Source: Thalassotalea_H sp040779345
GTDB taxonomy: Bacteria; Pseudomonadota; Gammaproteobacteria; Enterobacterales; Alteromonadaceae
Length of the DNA: 64,000 nucleotides
NCBI GenBank assembly: GCA_040779345.1
Contig: JBFONU010000015.1
Coordinates: 26,642 to 90,641, forward strand
Direction: 5' to 3'
In this document: positions 25,915-35,254 of the stretch, one piece after another
Layout: each line of letters begins with the position of its first letter
Numbering within the stretch: position 1 is the stretch's first letter
Translations under genes and position numbers: made by a program
Notes under the pieces: generated by a model
The model's database searches: none
The model's input: the letters and a program-made list of their open reading frames with translations, nothing else
What the model was told of the DNA's origin: nothing

Positions 25915-27333
25915 TTATAAATTAGTCGTTTTATAACCTGAGTAGTTTCCTACTGTCGTTAAGTTTATTAGTGTCATTCGATTTTTATTGATGTTCACCT
26001 CAACTATTGAACGCCCATTAGCATGTTCAATCGCTAAATTATGTTGTCCTACAGGCAAGGCGACTTTTAATAACTGAATGCGATTAGGTAGCGATAACCA
26101 GCTTCTAGTGTCTGCATGCTCTGAAGCTATGTTATATAAACTGGCTAAAATATTACCTACATCTCCCCCTTCCTTACTCATTTTTTTACGCATTTGCTCC
26201 TTAGCCACTAAACGAATTGCTTGCCTTGTCACTAATGAAGGTAACTCTTCTAACAATTGCTTACTGGCAAGAGATTGTAAGACGACAATCTCATCAGATT
26301 GAAATCGTTCTTGGTTATAGTGAAGCACCAATGGTTGTTCATTATGGCTAAGTAAGCGGTACACGGGTAATGAAAAACTGAAAAAACGCATGTTATTATG
26401 ACGGGTATAGAGCGGCAAATTTAATCGCGCTTCTTGTTTTGCATTCACTAAACCTTGTTCATATATAACAACGACGTAGCCAGAGGCATCAGTTTCATTT
26501 TCTACCTGATTAATTTTAGCAAGTTCAGGTGTATACTCTACGTCTGTTTGAATGCCGATGTATTGGGCTAAGCGTAAAACATCTAATTGTAAATATTTGT
26601 TATTAGGGAATATTTCTAAAGCTTTTTGATAATCTATGTAGGCATCATTTAACTCGCCTGCTGACTCGTACAACATGCCAGATAAATAAAAAGTAAAAGC
26701 ATTTTGAAAACCATTTTTGACTTCTCCCACCATATCGATCATTGATGGGTAGGCTTCATACAACGACTCTGTCGTCATACCTTGATTGGCCATTTTTTGT
26801 TGAGCCGCCAATAACGCATCTTCATTGTCACGTAATGCTTGTTCTTGAATTAAGTTTGCCTTTCTCACTTCAACCAGCGCAGACTCAAGGTTATCTTGAT
26901 AGACATAATTAAGTGCTTGGTATGAGTGCATCATACTTTGCTCATATGCGGGCACTTGATATTGAATCGCGCTGTCATTACTGATCACAGCTCCAGCGTT
27001 CTCAAAGCCCTTACTAATTTGAATTTTTGCTTTAGCACGCTCATAGTCAATGCTTTGCGATGCATCAGCAAAAAACGCGCTGCTTTGAGACCAGTCTTGC
27101 TGTAAAAAAGCCAAGCGACCTTTTTCTAATAAAGACAAATTATAAGCATTATGCTTTTTATTATGCTCTGGTATTAACATCAAAGCATTAACAAAATCTC
27201 CCTGTTGTTGTGCTTGTATCACTTTTCTCATTTGCTGTGTATAACCGGCAAAAAAGTCTTCAAATCTCATTGAGCTACAACTAGTGAGTAAAAACAAATT
27301 AATGAATATGATCAGGTAAAATTTATTTTTCAT
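25915..27333 (-). CDS. COG3014-family lipoprotein
   Basis: 472 residues with a lipobox (LLTSC, Cys19). The first half is helical and TPR-like (YNLSLLEKGRLAFLQQDW, ALNYVYQDNLESALVEVRKA, DAYIDYQKALEIFPNN), and the second half is a beta-rich domain (VVVIYEQGLVNAKQEARLNLPLY). COG3014 members are typically linked to ycfL/lpoB genes in marine gammaproteobacteria, and the family has no proven activity. It is the first gene of the run COG3014, ycfL, lpoB, glycine zipper; its stop falls inside the ribosome binding region of ycfL, so the two are probably coupled. Confidence 0.85.
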   Translation of the reverse strand: MKNKFYLIIFINLFLLTSCSSMRFEDFFAGYTQQMRKVIQAQQQGDFVNALMLIPEHNKKHNAYNLSLLEKGRLAFLQQDWSQSSAFFADASQSIDYERAKAKIQISKGFENAGAVISNDSAIQYQVPAYEQSMMHSYQALNYVYQDNLESALVEVRKANLIQEQALRDNEDALLAAQQKMANQGMTTESLYEAYPSMIDMVGEVKNGFQNAFTFYLSGMLYESAGELNDAYIDYQKALEIFPNNKYLQLDVLRLAQYIGIQTDVEYTPELAKINQVENETDASGYVVVIYEQGLVNAKQEARLNLPLYTRHNNMRFFSFSLPVYRLLSHNEQPLVLHYNQERFQSDEIVVLQSLASKQLLEELPSLVTRQAIRLVAKEQMRKKMSKEGGDVGNILASLYNIASEHADTRSWLSLPNRIQLLKVALPVGQHNLAIEHANGRSIVEVNINKNRMTLINLTTVGNYSGYKTTNL

Positions 27334-27504
27334 AGAATAAAATTTTTACAACGCGCTATAGTTTTTACGAGTTAGTTTAGCTAAAAGATGATTAATATCA
27401 GCTGAACAGATTGACGTATCGATTTAATATAACGCTAAAACTAATCGCTAATAGCAGGGCTTGCAATAAATAATTTGTAGGGAAATTGTAAGAAAGGCGT
27501 TTAA

Positions 27505-27543
27505 AATGCCATTATTTGCTAGTTGTTAACAAAAAATGGCATT
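27505..27543 (-). terminator. Possible greA terminator
   Basis: A 9-bp perfect stem AATGCCATT / AATGGCATT with a 21-base loop lies 18 bases after greA. On the minus strand it is followed only by TTTTAAAC, so it is a weak candidate. Confidence 0.35.
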
Positions 27544-27560
27544 AAGGAGCTGTTGTTTAT

Positions 27561-28037
27561 TTATATATGATCAACGGCGATCACTTCATATTCAACCACA
27601 CCACCAGGGGTTTTAATTTCAATTTCTGTATCAACTTCTTTTCCAATTAATCCACGGGCAATAGGTGAATTAACTGAGATGCGATTGTTTTTAATATCCG
27701 CTTCATCGTCACCAACGATTTGATACTTAACTTCTTCGTCAGTATCAATGTTTAATAATGTCACCGTCACACCAAATATCACTTTGCCATGATTAGGGAT
27801 TTTAGCAACATCAATAATTTGTGCATTCCCTAGTTTACCTTCAATCTCTTGAATACGACCTTCACAAAAACCTTGTTCTTCACGAGCTGCATGATACTCA
27901 GCATTTTCTTTCAAATCGCCATGCTCACGTGCATCAGCAATGTCATTGACAATACGCGGACGTTTAACTGTTTTTAAATGGTTTAATTCTTCACGCAGTG
28001 CATCAGCACCTTGCACTGTCATTGGATATTGATTCAT
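27561..28037 (-). CDS. greA: Transcription elongation factor GreA
   Basis: 158 residues, the normal length. It rescues backtracked RNA polymerase by stimulating transcript cleavage. The N-terminal coiled coil carries the acidic tip (DIADAREHGDLKENAEYHAAREEQ), and the C-terminal domain has the FKBP-like fold (ISVNSPIARGLIGKEVDTEIEIKTPGG). It lies 104 bases after carB in the same direction, as in many gammaproteobacteria (carAB-greA). Confidence 0.98.
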   Translation of the reverse strand: MNQYPMTVQGADALREELNHLKTVKRPRIVNDIADAREHGDLKENAEYHAAREEQGFCEGRIQEIEGKLGNAQIIDVAKIPNHGKVIFGVTVTLLNIDTDEEVKYQIVGDDEADIKNNRISVNSPIARGLIGKEVDTEIEIKTPGGVVEYEVIAVDHI

Positions 28038-28063
28038 TATAATCCTTTTATTCTTCTAACGAC

Positions 28064-28096
28064 AAAGGCGGCAGCACATAAGTGACAACCACCTTT
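28064..28096 (-). promoter_or_regulatory. Stem-loop in the greA leader
   Basis: AAAGGCGG at 28064-28071 and CCACCTTT at 28089-28096 can pair over 8 bp (one G-U) with a 17-base loop. It is not followed by a T-run. In E. coli the greA leader yields the small RNA GraL; whether this hairpin has a similar role is speculation. Confidence 0.3.
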
Positions 28097-28141
28097 ATTA
28101 TATTTAGTTTAGGTATTTATTTGACGAAAATACCCGTTTAT

Positions 28142-31100
28142 TTATTGGCACTGCTTATGTAATTCTTGAATAGAAGTGACCGTATTTCTATCATCCGCGG
28201 CATGTGCCTGACAAGCAGCAAAAGCAGCATTTAATGTTGTTGTATAGGCAACTTTATAACGAAGCGCCCCACCACGCAATACCTTAGAATCTTCAATCGC
28301 TTTGCGACCTTCAGTAGTATTGATGATGTAGCTATATTCTTCATTTTTTATTCTATCAAGAATATGTGGACGACCTTCGTGCACTTTATTGACCAAACGC
28401 ACAGGCACATTCGCTTCACCTAAAATAACCGCAGTGCCATGCGTGGCATCAAGTTCATATCCTAATGCAACCATTTGCTTGGCTAAATCAACGACTCGTT
28501 CTTTATCACTGTTTCTAACAGAGATGAGCGCACGACCCGATTTTGGTACAGAAACACCGGCGCCTAAATTAGCTTTAGCGTAAGCCTCTTCAAACGTTTT
28601 ACCAACCCCCATGACTTCACCTGTTGAGCGCATTTCTGGACCAACTAACGGATCACTACCATGGAATTTATTAAATGGAATAACCACTTCTTTTACAGAG
28701 AAATACGGCGGAATGACTTCTTTCGTTATGCCTTGCTCTTTCAATGATTTACCCGCCATTACGCGTGCACCGACTTTAGCCAATGGTATTGCGGTGGCCT
28801 TTGAAACAAATGGAATAGTACGGGCAGCGCGAGGATTAACTTCAATCAAATACACTTTATCGTCTTTAACGGCCATTTGGGTATTCATTAAACCGTTCAC
28901 CCCTAGCTCGAATGCTAAATCAGTGACTTGCTTACGCATAACATCTTGTACTTCTTGGCTTAAGCTATAAGCAGGTAATGAACATGCTGAGTCGCCCGAG
29001 TGAACACCCGCTTGTTCAATATGCTGCATAATGCCGCCAACAACCACATCAGTGCCGTCACAAACAACATCAATGTCAACTTCAATCGCATCATCAAGGA
29101 AGTGATCAAGCAATACAGGCGAGTCGTTAGACACACTAACCGCTTCTGTCATATAACGACGTAAGTCGTCTAAGTCATAAACAATTTCCATCGCTCGGCC
29201 ACCTAATACATAAGACGGACGAACCACTAATGGAAAACCAATGGCTTCAGCTTTTGCCATCGCTTCATCTAATGAAGTTACTGTGGCATTTTCAGGTTGT
29301 AATAACCCTAAACGGTCAACGGCTTGTTGAAAACGTTCTCTATCTTCTGCACGGTCAATAGCATCTGGAGAAGTACCAATAATAGGTACACCAGCAGCTT
29401 CTAATGCACGCGCTAATTTTAATGGCGTTTGACCGCCGTATTGCACGATCACACCTTTTGGCTTTTCAATACGTACAATTTCAAGTACATCTTCAAAGGT
29501 GATTGATTCAAAATATAATCTATCCGACGTATCGTAATCCGTTGAAACGGTTTCAGGGTTACAGTTCACCATGATAGTTTCATAACCGTCTTCACGAAGG
29601 GCTAATGCGGCATGTACGCAACAATAATCAAACTCAATACCTTGACCGATACGGTTAGGACCACCACCTAAGATCATGATTTTATCATTATCTGTTGGGT
29701 TAGCCTCACACTCTTCATCATAAGTCGAATACATGTACGCCGTATCTGAACTAAATTCAGCCGCACAGGTATCAACACGTTTATATACAGGAAAGATATC
29801 TGCTGCGTGACGTTTTTTGCGAATCTCAGCTTCAGCAACACCAATTAATGCAGCTAATCGAGAGTCAGCAAACCCTTTACGTTTTAACAAGCGTAAGTAT
29901 TCAGGCGTTAATACTTTTAAACCACCTTCAGTGACTTTCGATTCTTCAATGATAATATCTTCAATTTGAATCAAGAACCAACGGTCAATTTTAGTTAAAC
30001 GAAAAACATCATCAACTGTTAACCCTAAACGAAAAGCATCAGCGACATACCAAATACGATCAGCACCCGCTTCTTGAAGCTCATGCATGATTTTTGTTTT
30101 AGCGCCAGGCTGAGTTACGTCTACCATAGGGTCAAAGCCATTCACGCCAACTTCTAAACCGCGTAACGCTTTTTGTAATGACTCTTGTTGGTTACGACCA
30201 ATTGACATTACCTCACCCACAGATTTCATCTGCGTGGTTAATCTATCTTCAGAACCGGCAAATTTTTCAAAGTTAAAACGAGGTATTTTGGTCACAACAT
30301 AATCAATTGTAGGTTCAAATGATGCTGGAGTTGCACCACCTGTTATGTCATTTGATAATTCGTCAAGGGTATAACCCACAGCTAATTTTGCTGCAATTTT
30401 TGCAATTGGAAAACCTGTTGCTTTTGACGCTAAGGCCGAAGATCTTGATACACGTGGATTCATCTCAATGATCACCATACGACCAGTGTCTGGACAAATA
30501 CCAAATTGTACGTTTGAGCCACCGGTTTCAACACCGATCTCGCGTAATACCGCAATCGATGCATTACGCATGATTTGATATTCTTTATCCGTTAACGTTT
30601 GCGCTGGAGCAACGGTAATAGAATCACCGGTATGAATCCCCATAGGGTCGAAGTTTTCAATCGAACAAATAATGATACAGTTATCATTTTTGTCACGAAC
30701 CACTTCCATTTCATACTCTTTCCAACCAATTAACGATTCATCAATCAATAATTCTGACGTTGGTGATAGGTCTAAACCACGCGTACATATTTCATTAAAT
30801 TCTTCACGGTTATACGCAATACCACCGCCAGTGCCACCCATAGTAAATGATGGACGAATAATACACGGAAAACCAATACGAGTAGAAGTATCGTGCGCTT
30901 CATCAAGCGTATGAACAATTTCAGCACGAGGGGTTTCTAAACCTATAGCTTTCATAGCTTTGTCAAAACGAGATCGATCTTCTGCTTTATCAATCGCATC
31001 GGCGGTAGCGCCTATCATTTCAACATTAAATTCTTTTAATACGCCCTTTTCTTCAAGCTCTAAAGCACAGTTTAATGCTGTTTGGCCACCCATAGTAGGT

Positions 31101-31360
31101 AGTACAGCACAAGGACGTTCTTTTTCGATAATTTTACGCACAACTTCCCAATGAATTGGCTCGATGTAAGTTGCATCAGCCATTTCAGGATCAGTCATAA
31201 TGGTTGCAGGGTTAGAGTTAACCAATATTACACGGTAACCTTCTTCACGAAGTGCTTTACATGCTTGTGCGCCAGAATAATCAAATTCACATGCTTGACC
31301 TATCACGATGGGTCCTGCACCTAAGATCAAGATACTTTTTAAATCTTCACGTTTTGCCAT
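28142..31360 (-). CDS. carB: Carbamoyl phosphate synthase large subunit
   Basis: 1072 residues, essentially the E. coli length (1073). Makes carbamoyl phosphate from ammonia passed from CarA, bicarbonate and two ATP, for pyrimidines and arginine. Two ATP-grasp halves are visible (GAGPIVIGQACEFDYSG at the start, GGGPNRIGQGIEFDYC in the second), with NPRVSRSSALASKATG and NPRAARTIPFVSKATA active-site segments. An MGS-like allosteric domain closes the protein (about 940-1072, ISVRNSDKERVVDLAKQ). It follows carA by 38 bases. Confidence 0.98.
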   Translation of the reverse strand: MAKREDLKSILILGAGPIVIGQACEFDYSGAQACKALREEGYRVILVNSNPATIMTDPEMADATYIEPIHWEVVRKIIEKERPCAVLPTMGGQTALNCALELEEKGVLKEFNVEMIGATADAIDKAEDRSRFDKAMKAIGLETPRAEIVHTLDEAHDTSTRIGFPCIIRPSFTMGGTGGGIAYNREEFNEICTRGLDLSPTSELLIDESLIGWKEYEMEVVRDKNDNCIIICSIENFDPMGIHTGDSITVAPAQTLTDKEYQIMRNASIAVLREIGVETGGSNVQFGICPDTGRMVIIEMNPRVSRSSALASKATGFPIAKIAAKLAVGYTLDELSNDITGGATPASFEPTIDYVVTKIPRFNFEKFAGSEDRLTTQMKSVGEVMSIGRNQQESLQKALRGLEVGVNGFDPMVDVTQPGAKTKIMHELQEAGADRIWYVADAFRLGLTVDDVFRLTKIDRWFLIQIEDIIIEESKVTEGGLKVLTPEYLRLLKRKGFADSRLAALIGVAEAEIRKKRHAADIFPVYKRVDTCAAEFSSDTAYMYSTYDEECEANPTDNDKIMILGGGPNRIGQGIEFDYCCVHAALALREDGYETIMVNCNPETVSTDYDTSDRLYFESITFEDVLEIVRIEKPKGVIVQYGGQTPLKLARALEAAGVPIIGTSPDAIDRAEDRERFQQAVDRLGLLQPENATVTSLDEAMAKAEAIGFPLVVRPSYVLGGRAMEIVYDLDDLRRYMTEAVSVSNDSPVLLDHFLDDAIEVDIDVVCDGTDVVVGGIMQHIEQAGVHSGDSACSLPAYSLSQEVQDVMRKQVTDLAFELGVNGLMNTQMAVKDDKVYLIEVNPRAARTIPFVSKATAIPLAKVGARVMAGKSLKEQGITKEVIPPYFSVKEVVIPFNKFHGSDPLVGPEMRSTGEVMGVGKTFEEAYAKANLGAGVSVPKSGRALISVRNSDKERVVDLAKQMVALGYELDATHGTAVILGEANVPVRLVNKVHEGRPHILDRIKNEEYSYIINTTEGRKAIEDSKVLRGGALRYKVAYTTTLNAAFAACQAHAADDRNTVTSIQELHKQCQ

Positions 31361-31398
31361 TTCTTTTCTCTCTTGTCTATTCTCTAACCTAGGGTGAA

Positions 31399-32535
31399 TT
31401 ATTTAGCTGCTTTTGAAGCTTGAATTAGCTCGATAAAATGATCGAACAAAGGTGCTGCATCTGCAGGACCTGGGCTTGCTTCTGGATGACCTTGAAAACT
31501 AAATGCAGGCTTATCTGTTAAATGTATACCTTGAATAGAATCATCAAATAATGACTTATGAGTCACTTTTATGTTGTCTGGTATATTATTTTCGTCAATA
31601 GCAAAACCATGGTTTTGTGCAGTGATCATCACAACATTACGAGAAAAATCTTTAACCGGGTGGTTACCACCATGATGGCCAAATTTCATTTTTAACGTTT
31701 TAGCGCCACTGGCTAAACCAAGTAATTGATGCCCCAAACAGATGCCAAAAATGGGGATATCTGTTGTTAAAAACTCTTTAATCGCTTCAATCGCGTAATC
31801 ACAAGGTTCAGGATCTCCAGGGCCATTTGATAAGAAAATACCATCTGGATTCATGGCTAGCACATCAGCTGCTGAAGTTTCTGCAGGTACGACAGTAAGT
31901 TTACATCCTCTGTCGACTAACATACGTAAAATATTACGTTTAGCACCAAAATCGTATGCAACAACATGAAACTCTGTGTTTTGTGGGGTAATGTGTCCTT
32001 GACCTAACTGCCAGCTTCCTTCAGTCCATTGGTAAATTTCTTTGGTAGAAACAACCTTAGCTAAGTCCATGCCTTTTAAGCCTGGAAAAGCTTTAGCGTT
32101 AGCTAGAGCTAACGATTCTTCTATGTTATCACCAGCAAGTATACAACCATTTTGAGCACCTTTTTCTCGTAAAATACGCGTTAATTTACGGGTGTCAATA
32201 TCGGCTATACCTAGAATATTATTGCTTTTTAAGTAATCGCTTAAGTTTTGTTCATTTCGAAAATTACTTGCTAAAAGCGGTAAGTCTCGAATCACTAGAC
32301 CTTTCGCCACAATACTGCTTGATTCTTCATCTTCACTATTAGTTCCTGTATTACCAATATGAGGATAAGTTAGCGTAATAATTTGCTCTGCATAAGATGG
32401 GTCAGTTAAAATTTCTTGGTAACCCGTCATGGAAGTATTAAATACTACTTCACCAACTGCTGCCCCGTCTGCACCAATAGCGGTGCCTTTAAATACAGTG
32501 CCATCTTCAAGCACTAAAATTGCAGATTTAGTCAA
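31399..32535 (-). CDS. carA: Carbamoyl phosphate synthase small subunit
   Basis: 378 residues. The glutaminase half of the enzyme that supplies ammonia to CarB. The N-terminal domain is typical (FKGTAIGADGAAVGEVVFNTSMTGYQE). The class I amidotransferase domain has the nucleophile in IFGICLGHQLLGLA and the catalytic His/Glu in GHPEASPGP. The 260-base gap up to dapB probably holds its promoter. Confidence 0.98.
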   Translation of the reverse strand: MTKSAILVLEDGTVFKGTAIGADGAAVGEVVFNTSMTGYQEILTDPSYAEQIITLTYPHIGNTGTNSEDEESSSIVAKGLVIRDLPLLASNFRNEQNLSDYLKSNNILGIADIDTRKLTRILREKGAQNGCILAGDNIEESLALANAKAFPGLKGMDLAKVVSTKEIYQWTEGSWQLGQGHITPQNTEFHVVAYDFGAKRNILRMLVDRGCKLTVVPAETSAADVLAMNPDGIFLSNGPGDPEPCDYAIEAIKEFLTTDIPIFGICLGHQLLGLASGAKTLKMKFGHHGGNHPVKDFSRNVVMITAQNHGFAIDENNIPDNIKVTHKSLFDDSIQGIHLTDKPAFSFQGHPEASPGPADAAPLFDHFIELIQASKAAK

Positions 32536-32795
32536 TTTAACCTCCGTAAGAAGAAGTAAGCTTAATGACGAAACAACTAAGAACTTCGCACATTAAGTAT
32601 AAAAGCGATATTTAAAAAAATGCCAAAAATCTATTTTCAATCCCCTTTTAAAACTGAGAATGTATAAATTTTTGACAAAATCCACTTATTTTACGCTTGT
32701 AACAGCTTTTCGTCTAGTTAAAAATGTAAAAACTAAGTGTTTAATTGATTATTTATTCTAAAGCACTAAAAAAAGCACTTATCTATTCATTTATT

Positions 32796-33599
32796 TTATT
32801 TTAAGCCCAATACATCTTGCATATCGTAATAACCTTTATCGGCCTCACTCAACCAAAATGCAGCTCTCATAGCTCCTAAAGCAAATGTCATTCGAGAACT
32901 TGCCTTATGGGTAATTTCTAACCGTTCACCTAAATCAGCAAAAAATGCGGTATGCTCACCAACAATATCACCGGCTCTAACGGTGGCAAAACCTATCGTG
33001 TCGCGATCTCGCTCTTCGGTAATTCCTTCACGTCCATAGACCGCCACTTTATTTAGGTCTCTTCCTAACGTATCGGCAATCACCTGTCCCATTTTTACAG
33101 CGGTACCCGACGGCGCATCTTTTTTGAATCTATGGTGTGCTTCAAAAATTTCTATATCAGTATAGTCACCAATTGCTTTTGAGGTAATTTCTAATAGCTT
33201 AAACATTAAATTAACACCAACACTGGTATTAGGAGCTAAAATTAGCGGAATATCTTTTCCTGCTTCCTTAATCATATTAACTTGTTCGTCACTAAAGCCC
33301 GTTGTACCAATCACAAGTGCTTTGTTGTTTTGTTGACACCATTTAATATTCTCTAACGTTGTTTCAATAGAGGTGAAATCAATAAATACATCAGCAGCAA
33401 GTAACTCATTTAAGTTTATTGACGTTTTTTGACCAATAGCACCTATTCCTGCGAGTTCACCCAAATCAAAATGAGCAAAAGAGGAAGACGCTCGTACGCT
33501 ACCACCTACTAAATCAACGGATTCATGCTCTACAGCGGCTTGAATTAAGTTACGTCCCATTCTTCCACTACAACCTAAAATTGCTACTTTGACTTTCAT
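32796..33599 (-). CDS. dapB: 4-hydroxy-tetrahydrodipicolinate reductase
   Basis: 267 residues; lysine and diaminopimelate pathway enzyme, NAD(P)H-dependent. The Rossmann GCSGRMGRNL is at 9-18, and the substrate-site HHRFKKDAPSGTA is complete. In this window dapB precedes carA and carB in the same direction, an order known in gammaproteobacteria. An SnoaL-like gene lies 19 bases upstream. Confidence 0.98.
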   Translation of the reverse strand: MKVKVAILGCSGRMGRNLIQAAVEHESVDLVGGSVRASSSFAHFDLGELAGIGAIGQKTSINLNELLAADVFIDFTSIETTLENIKWCQQNNKALVIGTTGFSDEQVNMIKEAGKDIPLILAPNTSVGVNLMFKLLEITSKAIGDYTDIEIFEAHHRFKKDAPSGTAVKMGQVIADTLGRDLNKVAVYGREGITEERDRDTIGFATVRAGDIVGEHTAFFADLGERLEITHKASSRMTFALGAMRAAFWLSEADKGYYDMQDVLGLK

Positions 33600-33618
33600 T
33601 TTTCTTCTCTATAATTTC

Positions 33619-34053
33619 TTATTTTTGGGTAATAATTAAATCGTTTTTTAAGGCAACGCTGTTAGATAACTCATGTGAAACCACACTCACTATTTTATAA
33701 CCGAGTTTAACGTCTACCAATTGATAAAAGGCACAAAAATCAGCAAATACTTCACCGCTATCGTCAATAAAAGCCCAATCAATGCATACATTGATTAAGC
33801 CATGTATTGATTGATCATAACTCGCTTTGGTTATTTGTATTTCTTGAGTGTTTGCATGCTGTAAAACAGTAAAAATATCGATAAACTCTTGCTCAAAGTC
33901 ATGTTCACTAGCAAGGTAAGCGATTTTTTCTGGGGTATGTAATGAGCAAGGCATAGCATAACATTTTTGTAAAACCGCTAAATCATACTGCTTAAATGCG
34001 GCGATATAGGTTTGAAATAAACTGATTAATGCTTGCTCGTTCATGGTAATCAT
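33619..34053 (-). CDS. NTF2/SnoaL-like protein, unknown
   Basis: 144 residues with the pattern of a cone-shaped NTF2-like fold: LISLFQTYIAAFKQYDLAVLQKCYAMPCSLHTP at the N terminus and INVCIDWAFIDDSGEVFADFCAFYQLVDVKLGYKIVSVVSHEL at the C terminus. The family binds small ligands and the catalytic role cannot be read here. Translation could start at 34053 or at the internal ATG 34044; neither has a strong ribosome binding site. It may be co-transcribed with dapB, being 19 bases upstream. Confidence 0.65.
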   Translation of the reverse strand: MITMNEQALISLFQTYIAAFKQYDLAVLQKCYAMPCSLHTPEKIAYLASEHDFEQEFIDIFTVLQHANTQEIQITKASYDQSIHGLINVCIDWAFIDDSGEVFADFCAFYQLVDVKLGYKIVSVVSHELSNSVALKNDLIITQK

Positions 34054-34130
34054 TAAACTCTATTACTGATATAATTTTTATAAATAAACTCTAATCTTTT
34101 AATCGTAAAATTGAGTTAAAGCTCATTCAT

Positions 34131-34161
34131 AAAAAAACCCTCAAAGGAGGGCTTTTTTTTT
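34131..34161. terminator. Intrinsic terminator after fklB
   Basis: CCCTC (34138-34142) and GAGGG (34147-34151) form a tight stem with a four-base AAAG loop, flanked by a 7-base A-run and a 9-base T-run. On the minus strand it terminates fklB; the symmetric flanks would also let it work on the other strand. Confidence 0.9.
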
Positions 34162-34168
34162 AAAACTA

Positions 34169-34783
34169 TTAGCTAACAATGGCTAATAACTCAACGTCAA
34201 AAACTAACGTTGCGTATGGAGGAATTGCCCCCTGTGAACCTTGCTCACCATAAGCTAAGTTATAAGGTACGTATAAACGCCATTTTGAACCTTCAGTCAT
34301 CAGTTGTAACGCTTCTGTCCAACCGGCAATTACGCCGCCTACTGGAAATTCTGCTGGTTGACCGCGATCTACTGAGCTGTCAAAAATGTCGCCATTGATA
34401 AATGTTCCGTGATAATGCGTACGAACCGTACTTGCAGCCGTTGGTTTTTCACCGTCACCCGTTGCTAATACTTCATATTGTAGCCCTGACTCTAAAACAA
34501 TGACTTCTTCACGTTTAGCATTTTCGGCTAAATAAGCTTCACCTTCAGCTGATTTCTCTTTTGCTGCTGCTTGTTCTAATTCCTGAAGTTTTTTAGACAC
34601 GACAGAAAAAGCTTCGTTTAAAAGTTCATCAGATACTTGGCTATCAGCATTAGCAATAGCATCGGCTAAGCCAGCTTGAACTGCAGACACATCAAATTCT
34701 TTAAAAGGATTATTACGAAGTTGATCACCTAATTGACGACCTACACCGTAACTTACGCGTTGTTCGATAGTTTCAAAAGACAT
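34169..34783 (-). CDS. fklB: FKBP-type peptidyl-prolyl isomerase FklB
   Basis: About 204 residues. Cytoplasmic proline isomerase of the FkpA/FklB family: an N-terminal helical dimerisation part (TIEQRVSYGVGRQLGDQL, KKLQELEQAAAKEKSAEGEAYL) and a C-terminal FKBP domain (GLQYEVLATGDG, VRTHYHGTFINGDIFDSS, VIAGWTEALQLMTEGSKWRLYVP, ATLVFDVELL). It has no signal peptide, so FklB rather than FkpA. A GTG start at 34792 is also open; ATG 34783 matches the E. coli N terminus better. Confidence 0.93.
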   Translation of the reverse strand: MSFETIEQRVSYGVGRQLGDQLRNNPFKEFDVSAVQAGLADAIANADSQVSDELLNEAFSVVSKKLQELEQAAAKEKSAEGEAYLAENAKREEVIVLESGLQYEVLATGDGEKPTAASTVRTHYHGTFINGDIFDSSVDRGQPAEFPVGGVIAGWTEALQLMTEGSKWRLYVPYNLAYGEQGSQGAIPPYATLVFDVELLAIVS

Positions 34784-35254
34784 ATTATTCACTTATATTT
34801 TCACCGATATTCTCATTAAATAATGATCATAATAATGGTGAGTGCTAAAAAATTCGCGAAATGATAGCACAAACACAGCTTTGGCTGTAGTCCGATTTGA
34901 TGAGAATTTGTGATTTCTTATAGTTTTTTACCTGAAAGTAAAAGAAAGTTTTCTAACAATACTTACATCAGCAATGATGAACATTGGGGCTAGCTTCTAC
35001 AACACCTAATGACTAGTGAGCTAACGGCTTTACTGTGCTCAGTCTATTCAACAAACGTTACAATTATGATTAGTCGCCAATAAAAGCTCCTGATGTTTTA
35101 ATTTATACAAATAATTAGCGCTACAAGACAAATAACGAGTGTAAATAGATTATTTACGCCTAAATAACATCGGCATAAAACGCGATAATATCAGTCACAA
35201 CTAACAAGTTTATTTCTGACTAAAGTTACCTCAAATACTTAATCACCTTACACA
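34784..35254. other. Intergenic region, no recognised feature
   Basis: About 470 AT-rich bases between fklB and the PanE-like gene, both on the minus strand. The fklB promoter must lie near 34800-34870. I see no small gene with a good ribosome binding site, no hairpin terminator and no repeat. Confidence 0.4.

Noticed and set aside
32657..32670. Possible ArgR box upstream of carA
   Set aside because: Only one half-site (GAATGTATAAATT-like) resembles the consensus; the second half is poor, so it does not meet the bar for a feature.
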